Origin: CAZQRW01 sp964596115
Lineage (GTDB): Bacteria; Hydrothermota; UBA3072; B12-G15
Assembly: GCA_964596115.1 (NCBI GenBank)
Contig: CAZQRW010000037.1
Location: 1 to 19,632 of the forward strand
Direction of reading: 5' to 3'
Length of the DNA: 19,632 nucleotides
Below are positions 1 through 8,657 of the stretch, piece after piece. The notes beneath the pieces are model-generated. The model did no database searches, had not been told where the DNA came from, and saw only the letters and a program-made list of their open reading frames with translations. The translations under genes and the position numbers were made by a program. Numbering within the stretch: position 1 is the first letter of the stretch; every line of letters starts with the position of its first letter.

Positions 1-102
1 GTGAATCGTGAGAAAACGCTTTTCTTTATAGAATACCGGGATATTAAAAATCTAAACACGGCAGTAAGACAAGGCAAGGTAAAGAAAAGCCTCTTGACAT
101 AA
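1..102 (+). CDS. possible 3' tail of a CDS running in from the left edge
   Basis: Frame 1 is open from the window edge for 33 codons and stops at TAA (100-102), ending in KVKKSLLT. The other two plus-strand frames close within the first 30 bases. I recognise no family. The open length is only mildly unusual for DNA of this composition, and the first 14 bases resemble the intergenic heptamer repeat seen elsewhere in the window, so this could equally be non-coding. The stop overlaps the end of the 5S promoter -35 box region. Confidence 0.28.
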   Translation: MNREKTLFFIEYRDIKNLNTAVRQGKVKKSLLT

Positions 103-121
103 AATAAATTCTTATTATATT
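94..121 (+). promoter_or_regulatory. promoter of the 5S rRNA gene
   Basis: A perfect -35 box TTGACA (94-99) is followed after 16 nt by TATATT (116-121). The expected start point, 6-8 nt past the -10 box, falls at 128-129, which is the first paired base of the 5S RNA. This suggests direct transcription of 5S from its own promoter. Confidence 0.75.
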
Positions 122-127
122 TATCCT

Positions 128-245
<118 letters not shown>

Positions 246-249
246 TTTT

Positions 250-1233
250 TTATATTTCCTTTAAGAATTTTAGTGTGAGTATCCCACCCAAAGTAGCACC
301 AATATATGTTGTGAAAAGCCTCCAGAGAGAGGTATATATACCAAGCAGATATTTTGGGATGAGGTTATAGAATAGTCCTGCGAATCCCGCCTCTGCAAAA
401 CCACTTCCTCCAGGGGAGGGCGAGAAGAAAAGCCCAAATCTCAGAATTAGCTGGAATAGTATAACCTTTACAATGGGAACTTCAACACCGAGACCCTTTA
501 ATATAGTAAATGCCATCAAGAAATATGCAATAAAAGAGATAAATGCTGAAAAGAAGGCAATGATAAAAAGACGGTATTTTTTTCCAAGTATGCTACCAAG
601 CGTATCCCTGAACTTTACTACCTGATTAAAAAAACCAGTGCCCTTTTTCCCTCTTGCAAATAGTCTGGAAAATTTTTTGGGATTTATCAGGGCAAGTGCA
701 AGTACTACTCCTCCAATTCCTATGATTATTCCAATATAAATAAGTATATTTTTTACTATGCCACTTCTAAATGCATCCCTGGCAAAAATCAGGATAAAAG
801 GGGATGAGAGTAAATACACAAGTGTCCCTGTCATTGCTCGAAGGAATATAATAGAGGTTCCCTGCCCTGTTTCTACATTACAATGTTTTTTTAGATAATA
901 GACCTGGACGAATATACCAGAAACTTGAAATGGTGTGGTAGCCGCAAGGAACTGGCCCATTGTAATAATATTTACTCCATTGATTATACCTATATTTTTT
1001 TCAACACCCATCCCAAAGACCTTAAGTTGCAAAGAATCAAATCCCAAAGATACAGCCCACAGCAACATTGTGAGTATGCCATAGAGAGGAGAAAATCTTC
1101 TTAAGGCCTCAACTGTTTCCCTACGACCAGTTTTAAATAGAATAAAAAAAAGGGTCAGGACAGTGATTAATAAGAAAATCCTTATTCCTATGCGAATCCT
1201 TTTTTTCAGGGCTTCTTTTTCAATGTTTTCCAT
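250..1233 (-). CDS. flippase-like domain membrane protein (UPF0104 / LPG synthase TM family)
   Basis: This 327-residue polytopic membrane protein has about eight hydrophobic segments (near residues 17-34, 48-66, 85-100, 125-150, 160-183, 222-245, 255-270, 295-320). The loop PSPGGSGFAE at about 272-281 matches the conserved PGG(x)G-E signature of the lysylphosphatidylglycerol-synthase TM / UPF0104 family. Family members are thought to handle or flip lipid-linked substrates, but the substrate here cannot be read from sequence. It lacks the soluble aminoacyl-transferase domain of MprF, so lipid aminoacylation is unlikely. It is the last gene of the long operon. Its start lies 28 nt inside prfB, implying translational coupling, and its TAA stop sits in the 5S T-run. 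Confidence 0.88.
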   Translation of the reverse strand: MENIEKEALKKRIRIGIRIFLLITVLTLFFILFKTGRRETVEALRRFSPLYGILTMLLWAVSLGFDSLQLKVFGMGVEKNIGIINGVNIITMGQFLAATTPFQVSGIFVQVYYLKKHCNVETGQGTSIIFLRAMTGTLVYLLSSPFILIFARDAFRSGIVKNILIYIGIIIGIGGVVLALALINPKKFSRLFARGKKGTGFFNQVVKFRDTLGSILGKKYRLFIIAFFSAFISFIAYFLMAFTILKGLGVEVPIVKVILFQLILRFGLFFSPSPGGSGFAEAGFAGLFYNLIPKYLLGIYTSLWRLFTTYIGATLGGILTLKFLKEI

Positions 1234-2280
1234 TTTAGAAAAGCAAAGATAAAATCCTCAATATCGCCATCAAGAACCCTTTCAACATTATGAATTTCAA
1301 GATTTGTCCTGTGGTCTTTTATCATTTTATAGGGGTGGAGTACATATGATCTTATCTGGTTCCCCCAGGAAATATCCGTCTTTTCGCCCTCCAGTTTCTT
1401 CATCTTTGATTCTTTTTTTTCTTTTTCCATCTGATATAGTTTTGCCCTTAGTAGCCGCATAGCGATTTCTCTATTCTGGTGCTGGGATCTCTCACTTCGT
1501 GCTGAGACAGTAATACCTGTAGGGATGTGGATTATTCTTACTGCAGTGTTTACCTTATTTACATTCTGCCCCCCAGGACCGCCAGCCCTGAATGTCTCCA
1601 TTTTTATATCATCTTCTTTTATTTTTATTTCTAAATTATCTTCAATTAGAGGATAGACAAACACAGAGGCAAAGGATGTATGTCTTCTTTTATTAGCATC
1701 AAAGGGTGAAATTCTAACGAGCCTGTGTATACCACTTTCTGATTTCAGGTATCCATAGGCATTTTGGGAATCAATTTCTATCGTTGCATCCTTTAATCCG
1801 GCCTCGTCTCCAGGTTGATAATCCACTACTTCATATTTAAATTTCATATTTTCCAGGAATCTGGTATACATCCTGAATAACATATTTGCCCAGTCACAGG
1901 ATTCTGTCCCTCCTGCACCTGGATGTATGGATAGAATGGCGCCTTTTTCATCATCGGGGTCAGAAAACATTATCCTCATTTCTATTTTTTCCATCTCTTT
2001 TTTAATGTCTTCTGCCTCTTTTTCTATTATATTTTGGTCTTCGCCCAATTCCTGGAGCTCAATTAGATCTTTAATCCTTTGGCTCAAGTTTTCATACTCC
2101 ACAACCTCATCACTTAAGCGTTTAATTTCCATATTCAGGCTTTTTGCCTTTCCTGCATCCCTCCAGATGTCAGCGGAAGAAGCTTTTTTTTGCAGTTCTA
2201 TCAATCGATCTTTTTTCTTTTTGATTTCAAAGAGACCTCCCGAATTTCTCGATCTCTTCCCTTAATTTATTTATTTCCAT
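1206..2280 (-). CDS. prfB: peptide chain release factor 2, with programmed +1 frameshift
   Basis: RF2 recognises UAA and UGA stop codons and triggers peptide release. The product has the class I motifs: SPF codon-recognition tripeptide (about 191-193) and GGQ catalytic motif (about 236-238), separated by 45 residues as in E. coli RF2. Translation starts at ATG 2280 and reads 17 codons to CTT, then meets in-frame TGA (2229-2227). Shifting +1 at CTT joins the second frame at GAA (2228) and gives about 357 residues, normal for RF2. Counting from the first possible start in the second frame alone gives 332 residues and loses the N-terminus. The start lies 14 nt inside cca and the end overlaps the flippase-like gene by 28 nt. 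RF1 is excluded because its tripeptide would be PxT. Confidence 0.95.
2227..2241 (-). promoter_or_regulatory. RF2 programmed +1 frameshift site
   Basis: Read on the minus strand: GGGAGG (2241-2236), three bases TCT, then CTT TGA A. A Shine-Dalgarno-like block 3 nt before the CUU slip codon, followed by in-frame UGA, is the classical autoregulatory arrangement of prfB. Low RF2 slows reading of UGA and favours the slip, so RF2 controls its own level. The base after the stop is A here instead of the common C. Confidence 0.93.
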
Positions 2281-3421
2281 TCCTCCTCCTCTCTTTTATA
2301 TATTTTATTTCGTCTTCCTTTGATTTGATTCTTCCTTTCCACCTGAGTTCTATAATCTCGTCCAGAATCTTTCCCATTTCAGGTCCCTCTTTTATTCCCA
2401 GTTGGAGTAACTCCTTTCCAGAAATTTTTGGGGAAAAAAGCGCTCTATTCTTAAAGGCTTTTTCTACATATCCCTTATTTTTGCACACACTAAAAAGGAC
2501 AGGGAATGAGTAATCCCTTAAATGGAGAACCCTATGAATATTGAATCCCCCCCTCTTCAAGGATTTTATTTCCTCTAATTCTCTTAAAATCTCCCTTTCC
2601 AAATTTAACCCTTTAAGATCTTTACAGAGTAACAAGGACATAAAAAGAGGTATTTCACATTTCATATTATAGTTCTTGCAAAAATTAGAAATATCCTTTA
2701 GTTCCTTCTGTTTAATATGGCACAATCCAAGAAAATTGCTAACCCCAAATTCTTCCAGGAGTAAGATTCCCTTTTCTCCCTCCCCGCATATCAATCTTAT
2801 CTCCCTAATAATTCTATCCCAGCTGACATAATCTAAATATTTCAGGTCCCGTTCTATAAGTTCGTGCGTGTCTTTCTCAAATCTAAATCCAAATCTTGCA
2901 CTGAATCTAATCCCTCTGATTATCCTTGTTGGATCATCCTGGAAACTATTCCTGTGTATTACCCTTAGTAAACCATTTTTAAGATCCTTTTTGCCATTGA
3001 GTGGATCGTAGAGTTTACCAAATTTGCCCGGATTAATGTGGATTGCCATCGCATTTATAGTGTAATCTCTTCTTTTGATATCCTGTTCTACGCTGCCGCG
3101 TCTTACGATTGGCAAACTCCCTGGTGAAGGGTATGACTCCTCTCTTGCAGTTGAAAAGTCAATTTCTAATCCGTCATAAAAAACCTTTGCGGTATAGAAA
3201 TCCGCGAAGGTCTCAACATTCAAGCATTCCATCCTTCCAAATAATTTTGCAATCTTTATACCATCCTTTTTAAGCATTATATCGATGTCTTTTATTGCTT
3301 TACCAAGAATAAGATCCCGGACAGGACCTCCAACAAGGTAAGCAGAATCCCCTGTTTCCTCTGCAAGATTTCCGATCTTTAAGAGGAGAGGTGCGTAGGC
3401 TTCAGGGATTTTTATTTGCAT
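2267..3421 (-). CDS. cca: tRNA nucleotidyltransferase / poly(A) polymerase family (probable CCA-adding enzyme)
   Basis: This 384-residue class II nucleotidyltransferase probably builds or repairs the tRNA 3' CCA end. The catalytic head begins with GGPVRD (31-36) and the acidic pair in DIDIM (45-49). RRDYTINAMA (near 117-126) and DDPTRIIRGIRFSARF (near 162-177) follow as the conserved flexible-loop and B/C motifs, and WDRIIREIRLI begins the neck. No HD hydrolase domain is visible at the C-terminus. Sequence alone does not separate a full CCA enzyme from a CC-adding, A-adding or poly(A) polymerase form. tilS in the same operon fits a tRNA-processing role. It overlaps moxR by 20 nt and prfB by 14 nt. 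Confidence 0.88.
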   Translation of the reverse strand: MQIKIPEAYAPLLLKIGNLAEETGDSAYLVGGPVRDLILGKAIKDIDIMLKKDGIKIAKLFGRMECLNVETFADFYTAKVFYDGLEIDFSTAREESYPSPGSLPIVRRGSVEQDIKRRDYTINAMAIHINPGKFGKLYDPLNGKKDLKNGLLRVIHRNSFQDDPTRIIRGIRFSARFGFRFEKDTHELIERDLKYLDYVSWDRIIREIRLICGEGEKGILLLEEFGVSNFLGLCHIKQKELKDISNFCKNYNMKCEIPLFMSLLLCKDLKGLNLEREILRELEEIKSLKRGGFNIHRVLHLRDYSFPVLFSVCKNKGYVEKAFKNRALFSPKISGKELLQLGIKEGPEMGKILDEIIELRWKGRIKSKEDEIKYIKERRRNGNK

Positions 3422-4352
3422 AGGAACAGATTATATCAACGACCTTTGAAGGAGTGACACCGTCAGCACTGGCGAGGAAGTTTGTTATAATTCTATGGTC
3501 GAATACAGGATGGATAACCTCCATTACATCCTTAAAAGAAGGAGTGGGTCTACCATCAAGGAAAGCCCTTGCCTTTGCCCCTAAAAGAAGGTATTGCCCT
3601 CCCCTTGGGCTTACACCCCACTCAACATATTTTTTGACATCTGGGATTTCAGTTTCACCAGGCCTGGTAAGTTTTGTCAATCTCAATATGAAATCTAAGA
3701 CCTCTTCGCTTACAGGCACAGAACGAATGTCATCTGAGATTTTCTTCCATTCACCCTTCGCTATAACCTTTTTTATATCTTTGGGAGAGTGTATTATCCC
3801 ACCAGCAATAATAGTTTTCTCTGATTCCTCTCCCGGGTAATCAATTTTTATGGAAAACATAAATCTATCAAGTTGTGCTTCAGGAAGGGGATACGTCCCT
3901 TCCTGCTCAATAGGATTCTGGGTTGCAATAACAAAAAAGGGATCCTCTAATAGGTAATTTTTCCCTCCAAACGTAACCTTTCTTTCCTGCATTGCTTCAA
4001 GGAGAGCAGCTTGCGTTTTTGGAGGAGCCCTATTTATTTCATCGGCAAGCACGAGATTTGCAAAAACAGGCCCCTTTACAAACCTGAATGTTCTTTTTCC
4101 ATTTTTGCTCTCCTGGATAATCTCAGTTCCCGTTATATCGGAAGGCATAAGGTCGGGTGTAAACTGAATTCTCGAGAATGAAAGGTCCAGTGATTTCCCA
4201 AGAGAGCTAACGAGAAGCGTTTTTGCAAGGCCTGGTACACCGATAATTAGTGTATGACCGCCCGAAAAGATAGCAATGAGGAGTTTATTGATTACATCTT
4301 CTTGGCCAATAATGACCTTCTCCAATTCTTTTTTGATTTTTTCTTTTATCAT
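3402..4352 (-). CDS. MoxR-family AAA+ ATPase
   Basis: This 316-residue AAA+ ATPase has Walker A GVPGLAKT (38-45) and Walker B plus sensor-type region VLADEINRAP (about 101-110), followed by QAALLEAMQE, which is diagnostic of the MoxR/RavA group. ATQNPIEQEGTYPLPEAQLDRF (split across 150-172) is the MoxR sensor 1 and arginine-finger stretch. MoxR proteins act as chaperones that activate or insert cofactors into client complexes. They usually sit next to DUF58 and von Willebrand A genes; neither is present here, so the client is unknown. The start overlaps the DUF4837 gene stop by 4 nt (ATGA) and the end overlaps cca by 20 nt. Confidence 0.92.
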   Translation of the reverse strand: MIKEKIKKELEKVIIGQEDVINKLLIAIFSGGHTLIIGVPGLAKTLLVSSLGKSLDLSFSRIQFTPDLMPSDITGTEIIQESKNGKRTFRFVKGPVFANLVLADEINRAPPKTQAALLEAMQERKVTFGGKNYLLEDPFFVIATQNPIEQEGTYPLPEAQLDRFMFSIKIDYPGEESEKTIIAGGIIHSPKDIKKVIAKGEWKKISDDIRSVPVSEEVLDFILRLTKLTRPGETEIPDVKKYVEWGVSPRGGQYLLLGAKARAFLDGRPTPSFKDVMEVIHPVFDHRIITNFLASADGVTPSKVVDIICSYANKNP

Positions 4353-5305
4353 AATTCAGTCCTGAAGGTATGGAGTATTATATCGACCTCATCAAGGTAG
4401 GGCCACTTTTTTTTATCTGGAGAGAAGACGTGTCCATCGAGGAAGTAAAGTATTCCATCCTTGACAAACATATAAGAGATAAATGGGCCACCCATTACCT
4501 TCTCCTCATTCTGCCATATGCCTATAACCCTTAATGCCTTTCTTCCTTGAAATCTTACTGTATCTATCTTTGTATAGTCCTTTAATACAAAATCACCTTC
4601 AAAATATTTTTTGAACAACCTATCCCTCAATGAGATAGGATCTTTGAGCTTACTTCCCTCTTCAAAATATAGGGTAACTATTCTATCAGGGAAATGTCTT
4701 ATATAAGCCATAATCCTAACATCTTGAACGGAAAGGGCATATCCAAGAGGAATATTATAACTGGCACCAAGGAGATGCAGCATCTTTCCGGATTCCCTTT
4801 TTTCAAACCCATTCATATATATTATCTTCTTCATTCTTTTCTTTTCTGCGCTCCTCAGTATTTGATATATTGTGTCCCCATATTTTAGAATAAGCCCCTT
4901 GACGCTTTTTTTATTTTTACCTGCAAGTAAAACAACGGTTTGCTCTCGAACCCATAGATCCTGTTCACTGAATAATCCCTTTCCAGCATCCACGATTTTT
5001 TTTGCACCAGGAGATAATAAAGTGTCTATATATGTCCCGTCCCAACCGATAAGGATAACATTGCGCCAGTACCTGTAATTTTTTAATGCTTCGGGCGTTG
5101 AAATAATCACCCTGTAAACTTCTTCTTTAGAAGGAAAGTACAGGGGTTTTGCAAGGTAGGGTTTAAGCATTTGCCCGTACAAAGAACCCGAAGGTGCAAT
5201 TATCACTGCCATATCTCTTCCCCCGGCTGCGTGGGGAAGGATGTTACTACCGCTGCATCCTATTATGAATAAGATTATCCAGGAACTGTTTAGCTTGTTC
5301 ATCAT
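4349..5305 (-). CDS. DUF4837-type lipoprotein
   Basis: The protein has 317-318 residues and begins with a lipoprotein signal: a lysine, a hydrophobic run (SSWIILF) and the lipobox IIGC at about residue 18, so it is probably lipid-anchored outside the inner membrane. The body resembles DUF4837 proteins of Bacteroidota and relatives, with an early region on stalled or failed degradation-like 'RNVILIGWD', central ERxxKK-type helices, and a C-terminal GGPFISYMF ... DGHVFSPDKKK signature. The molecular function is unknown. A GAGGGGG block lies 7 nt before ATG 5305; the next codon, ATG 5302, is also possible. The whole signal peptide is encoded inside the 59-nt overlap with the DUF2723 gene. Confidence 0.8.
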   Translation of the reverse strand: MMNKLNSSWIILFIIGCSGSNILPHAAGGRDMAVIIAPSGSLYGQMLKPYLAKPLYFPSKEEVYRVIISTPEALKNYRYWRNVILIGWDGTYIDTLLSPGAKKIVDAGKGLFSEQDLWVREQTVVLLAGKNKKSVKGLILKYGDTIYQILRSAEKKRMKKIIYMNGFEKRESGKMLHLLGASYNIPLGYALSVQDVRIMAYIRHFPDRIVTLYFEEGSKLKDPISLRDRLFKKYFEGDFVLKDYTKIDTVRFQGRKALRVIGIWQNEEKVMGGPFISYMFVKDGILYFLDGHVFSPDKKKWPYLDEVDIILHTFRTEL

Positions 5306-7910
5306 TTGGATTCCCCCTCTTTAACCACATTTTTAATATCAGTATCATCATCTTTCTGTCATTTACTTGTTGTGCCACCTGAAAAATAGAGGCAAACAGT
5401 TTGGGTTGGGCTATTACTGTCCCTAATAACCCTTCTACCTTAGACGAATCACCTCTGTCAAGGTATAACTTAATTAATGTGTAATAGGCAGTAGGGTCGT
5501 TTGGTGTATTTTCTATAGCCTTATTCAGGAACTTTTCAGCCTCATCGTATTTTCCCATTTCTCTATAAATATCACCCTTATATATATATGTAAGGGCAGA
5601 TGGATTTATTTTATTTAGCTCATCCATCACCTTGAGAGCTGTATCATATTCCTTGAGGGCAGAAAATATTGCCTTCAGTTCAATAGCCACCACGGATATT
5701 ACCCTCTCTTCCTTGCTAAATTTTAATGCCTTCAGATAGATATTTGCAGATCTTTTCAAAATCTCTTTCTGCTTTTCGTTCAATTTAATATTTGTATATG
5801 TCTTTGGATTAATCACAAAAGGAGATGGGATAACCTCCATTCTCAATTTTCTTGCAAGGGTAAAGTAAAGGGCACTATAGTTGCTGAGTAACCTTTGGGT
5901 ATTCTCATCCTTATAGACATTGGGATCAAATATAGACCTATATTTAAAATCCTTTATGAGTAATTCCTGTGTTTTGTCCACATCTACCATATTATAACCA
6001 TTTTCTGGGACGACTTTATACATAAAGCCTTCCATCTTCAAGTGATTCTGATACATCTGTCTGTTATCATAGGAAACTGTAGCAGAGAAATAAATATTTA
6101 TGGATGGGTGAAAGTTTTGCTTATTGATATACTTTTGGACAAATTTCTTCCCCGACATTGTGAGGTCCTCAAATGTTGGTTTAATTCCGCAGCTTGCAAG
6201 GATTATGTCTCTGATTGCCAAATCCTTTACATAAAGGATACTCCCATCCTCTCCCTTCATAGGATAAAGATGGTCTATAACAAATTCCTCAAATGTTCCT
6301 TTATATTTTCCGCTCCTTTTTTGCCTATTGTAGAGCTGTTCATACCTTGTACCCCTGAAAGGAGAATCAAAGTCGATTGGGATACCAGCCCATTTCAGTT
6401 GTTTAATATACCAGTTTGTATTTAAGAGAGAGAGGTTGGCAAGCATTACCCCCTTTTTCTTTTTTGCATCAAACTTCTTTAAGCCTTTTACGTATTGCAT
6501 GAACCAGAGGGGGAATGTATCATTGTCCCCATTGGTAAATACCACAGCATTATCATCAGCAGAAATCAACATATTATATGCATAATCATTAGCAATAAAA
6601 TTGTGCCTTCTATTAGCATGTGATTTAAAATTGCTTATTATAGGAATAACACCCATAATGATGGCAAGGCCCATAAACGGATACGTTGCCCAAACTCTTT
6701 TTTCCCTCAACCTGGTTCCCCAATAGTAAAGCGCCATTGCAATATAAAAAGAGAAGAAAAAGAAGGATGGGGCAAAGAAATAATCCCTCTCACGGACCTC
6801 CCTCGGTTGATGATGAGGGTTTGGATCGGAGGGGCTGAATTTCAGATTAAGATACCACACAAGTCCAAGTGAGAGGAGTAAAAATGTTATAAAGAAGAGC
6901 CAGAACCCCTTTCTGTCTTTTCTGTAGTGAACATAAATGCCAAATATCCCTATGAGGGCATAAACATACGTGCCAAAAATAGAAAGTACCTTAAGGAGAT
7001 TCCCTGTATTTTCTCTGGGAAATGGGAAATATTGCCATGAAAAATATTTAAAATATACCCTTAATTGTTCCCAGAGGGCAGGTATAAAAGAAAGACCAGT
7101 CTCAAGTTGCGTTTTTCGAGGAAACATCTTCATTGGACCGTATTGTTTTCTTGTAAATACATCCCACAAGGCAGAAAATGTTTGAGGGTCTGCCTCGTTT
7201 ATGGCAGGGTTAAGGTGTGCCCTGATCATAAGGTAGGCATACGTTGTAACACCTATAATGGCAAGACCAATACCTATACCTATTAGTTTTGTATCTGCCA
7301 ACTCTTTCCAGTTGACCATAAGTACGAATATAATGGCACCAGGCAATACAAGGAGTGGCAATAGATGGACCCCCATCGCTAAGAATGTAATATACACGAT
7401 AAGAAGAAGGTTATTTTTGTTTCCCTTCATCCCTATCCCTTCGCTCCAGTGTAGGGTTAGCCAGATTCCGATGGCAATAATCATTGTTGATATAGCGTAG
7501 ACCTCTGCTTCAACTGAATTATCCCACATACTGAATGCAAATGCACTTGCAAGTGCTGCACCAGCAGCAATGATATGAACAAATAGAGAAGGCTTTTCCT
7601 CTTTATTCTCCTTAAACCTCATAATGAATTTCAGAATAATGAGGTACATCATGGCAGCGGCGATTGCACCACTGAGTGCAGAGAGGAGATTAACCCTTGC
7701 AGCAATCTCTTTAAAAGTAGGAAGCAGGGAAAAAATCCTGCCGAGAAGTACAAAAAATGGGGTTCCAGGGGGATGGGGTATCCCCAGTATATATGAACAG
7801 GTAATGAACTCTCCACAATCCCAGAAAGAAACGGTAGGTGCCATTGTGTAGAGATAAAGAAGTAGTACCACTATGAATATGGAAAAGAATCCTATCACCC
7901 TATTTTTCAT
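5247..7910 (-). CDS. DUF2723 membrane protein with C-terminal TPRs (GT-C glycosyltransferase-like)
   Basis: The 887-residue protein opens with a transmembrane helix and the DUF2723 signature APTVSFWDCGEF (24-35), then HPPGTP (46-51). Asp31 and Glu34 occupy the place of the acidic catalytic loop of GT-C glycosyltransferases. About ten to twelve membrane segments fill residues 5-430. A soluble middle section follows, and tetratricopeptide-like helices (for example GDIYREMGKYDEAEKFLNKA) lie around 725-830. The family is predicted to glycosylate using lipid-linked sugars, possibly protein O-glycosylation; the substrate is not shown. The start abuts the cdaA stop and has a strong AAAGGAGG ribosome site within the cdaA end. 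Its last 59 nt also encode the DUF4837 signal peptide. Confidence 0.88.
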   Translation of the reverse strand: MKNRVIGFFSIFIVVLLLYLYTMAPTVSFWDCGEFITCSYILGIPHPPGTPFFVLLGRIFSLLPTFKEIAARVNLLSALSGAIAAAMMYLIILKFIMRFKENKEEKPSLFVHIIAAGAALASAFAFSMWDNSVEAEVYAISTMIIAIGIWLTLHWSEGIGMKGNKNNLLLIVYITFLAMGVHLLPLLVLPGAIIFVLMVNWKELADTKLIGIGIGLAIIGVTTYAYLMIRAHLNPAINEADPQTFSALWDVFTRKQYGPMKMFPRKTQLETGLSFIPALWEQLRVYFKYFSWQYFPFPRENTGNLLKVLSIFGTYVYALIGIFGIYVHYRKDRKGFWLFFITFLLLSLGLVWYLNLKFSPSDPNPHHQPREVRERDYFFAPSFFFFSFYIAMALYYWGTRLREKRVWATYPFMGLAIIMGVIPIISNFKSHANRRHNFIANDYAYNMLISADDNAVVFTNGDNDTFPLWFMQYVKGLKKFDAKKKKGVMLANLSLLNTNWYIKQLKWAGIPIDFDSPFRGTRYEQLYNRQKRSGKYKGTFEEFVIDHLYPMKGEDGSILYVKDLAIRDIILASCGIKPTFEDLTMSGKKFVQKYINKQNFHPSINIYFSATVSYDNRQMYQNHLKMEGFMYKVVPENGYNMVDVDKTQELLIKDFKYRSIFDPNVYKDENTQRLLSNYSALYFTLARKLRMEVIPSPFVINPKTYTNIKLNEKQKEILKRSANIYLKALKFSKEERVISVVAIELKAIFSALKEYDTALKVMDELNKINPSALTYIYKGDIYREMGKYDEAEKFLNKAIENTPNDPTAYYTLIKLYLDRGDSSKVEGLLGTVIAQPKLFASIFQVAQQVNDRKMMILILKMWLKRGNPNDEQAKQFLDNLIHNRMQR

Positions 7911-8657
7911 CTATCCTCCTTTTTCAGATAATTTCAGTATCCTTGCCTTTAACATTTCAGGCTCAAGATCCTTTTGCAGTTCACCTCCCTCTGCAAGTGA
8001 TATTGTGCCTGTTTCCTCAGATACAACTATGCATACAGCATCAGTTTCCTCTGTTATACCTATTGCAGCCCTGTGCCTTGTCCCCAGGGTAGGGCTGAGA
8101 TTTGGATTTGTAGAGAGTGGTAACACACACTTTGCTGCAACTATATATTGTCCTTTTATTATAACCGAACCATCATGCAGGGGGGAAAAGGGAGAAAAAA
8201 TTGATACTATAAGGTTTGCATCTACCGCAGCCTCCATTTTAATACCAGTTTCAAAATAAGGGTCGAGGAGCGTGTTTCTTTCTATGACAATGATTGCCCC
8301 AATCCTCTTATCAGAAAGAATCTCTGCAGCCTCTGTTATCTCTTGAGCTATCTTTTCTCTTTCCTCTTTTAGAAGATATCTTGTGAGGCCCCTGCTTCCA
8401 AGAAACTTAATCCCCTTTTTGATCTCTGTTTGAAAGAGAATTACAAAGAGGACAAGCCAGACATTACTTAGTCCGGACATAATCCATCTCAGTGTTGGCA
8501 GTCGGAAGATATTTCCAATAAATATAAATAAAAGTATTGCAAATAATCCAAGGAACATCTGTAATGCCCTTACACCTCGGAAGAATCTGAGAATGGAATA
8601 TATCAGGAAAGAAACAATTAAAATATCCACTGCATCGATAATAGTGAAGTGGATCAT
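7911..8657 (-). CDS. cdaA: diadenylate cyclase CdaA (c-di-AMP synthase)
   Basis: CdaA joins two ATP into c-di-AMP, a messenger controlling potassium and osmotic balance. The 248-residue protein has three N-terminal membrane helices (about 5-24, 33-50, 60-78), a coiled segment and a DAC domain. Active-site motifs are LHDGS (161-164, usually DGA, so Ala is replaced by Ser) and GTRHRAAIG (192-200). Membrane anchoring separates it from DisA, and no CdaR/YbbR gene follows, unlike Firmicutes. The start overlaps folP by 4 nt, and folP-cdaA adjacency is common outside Firmicutes. The next gene abuts its stop. Confidence 0.95.
   Translation of the reverse strand: MIHFTIIDAVDILIVSFLIYSILRFFRGVRALQMFLGLFAILLFIFIGNIFRLPTLRWIMSGLSNVWLVLFVILFQTEIKKGIKFLGSRGLTRYLLKEEREKIAQEITEAAEILSDKRIGAIIVIERNTLLDPYFETGIKMEAAVDANLIVSIFSPFSPLHDGSVIIKGQYIVAAKCVLPLSTNPNLSPTLGTRHRAAIGITEETDAVCIVVSEETGTISLAEGGELQKDLEPEMLKARILKLSEKGG

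Noticed and set aside
2227..2229. prfB as a frameshifted pseudogene
   Set aside because: The in-frame TGA has the exact RF2 recoding context and the rest of the protein is intact, so it is programmed, not damage.
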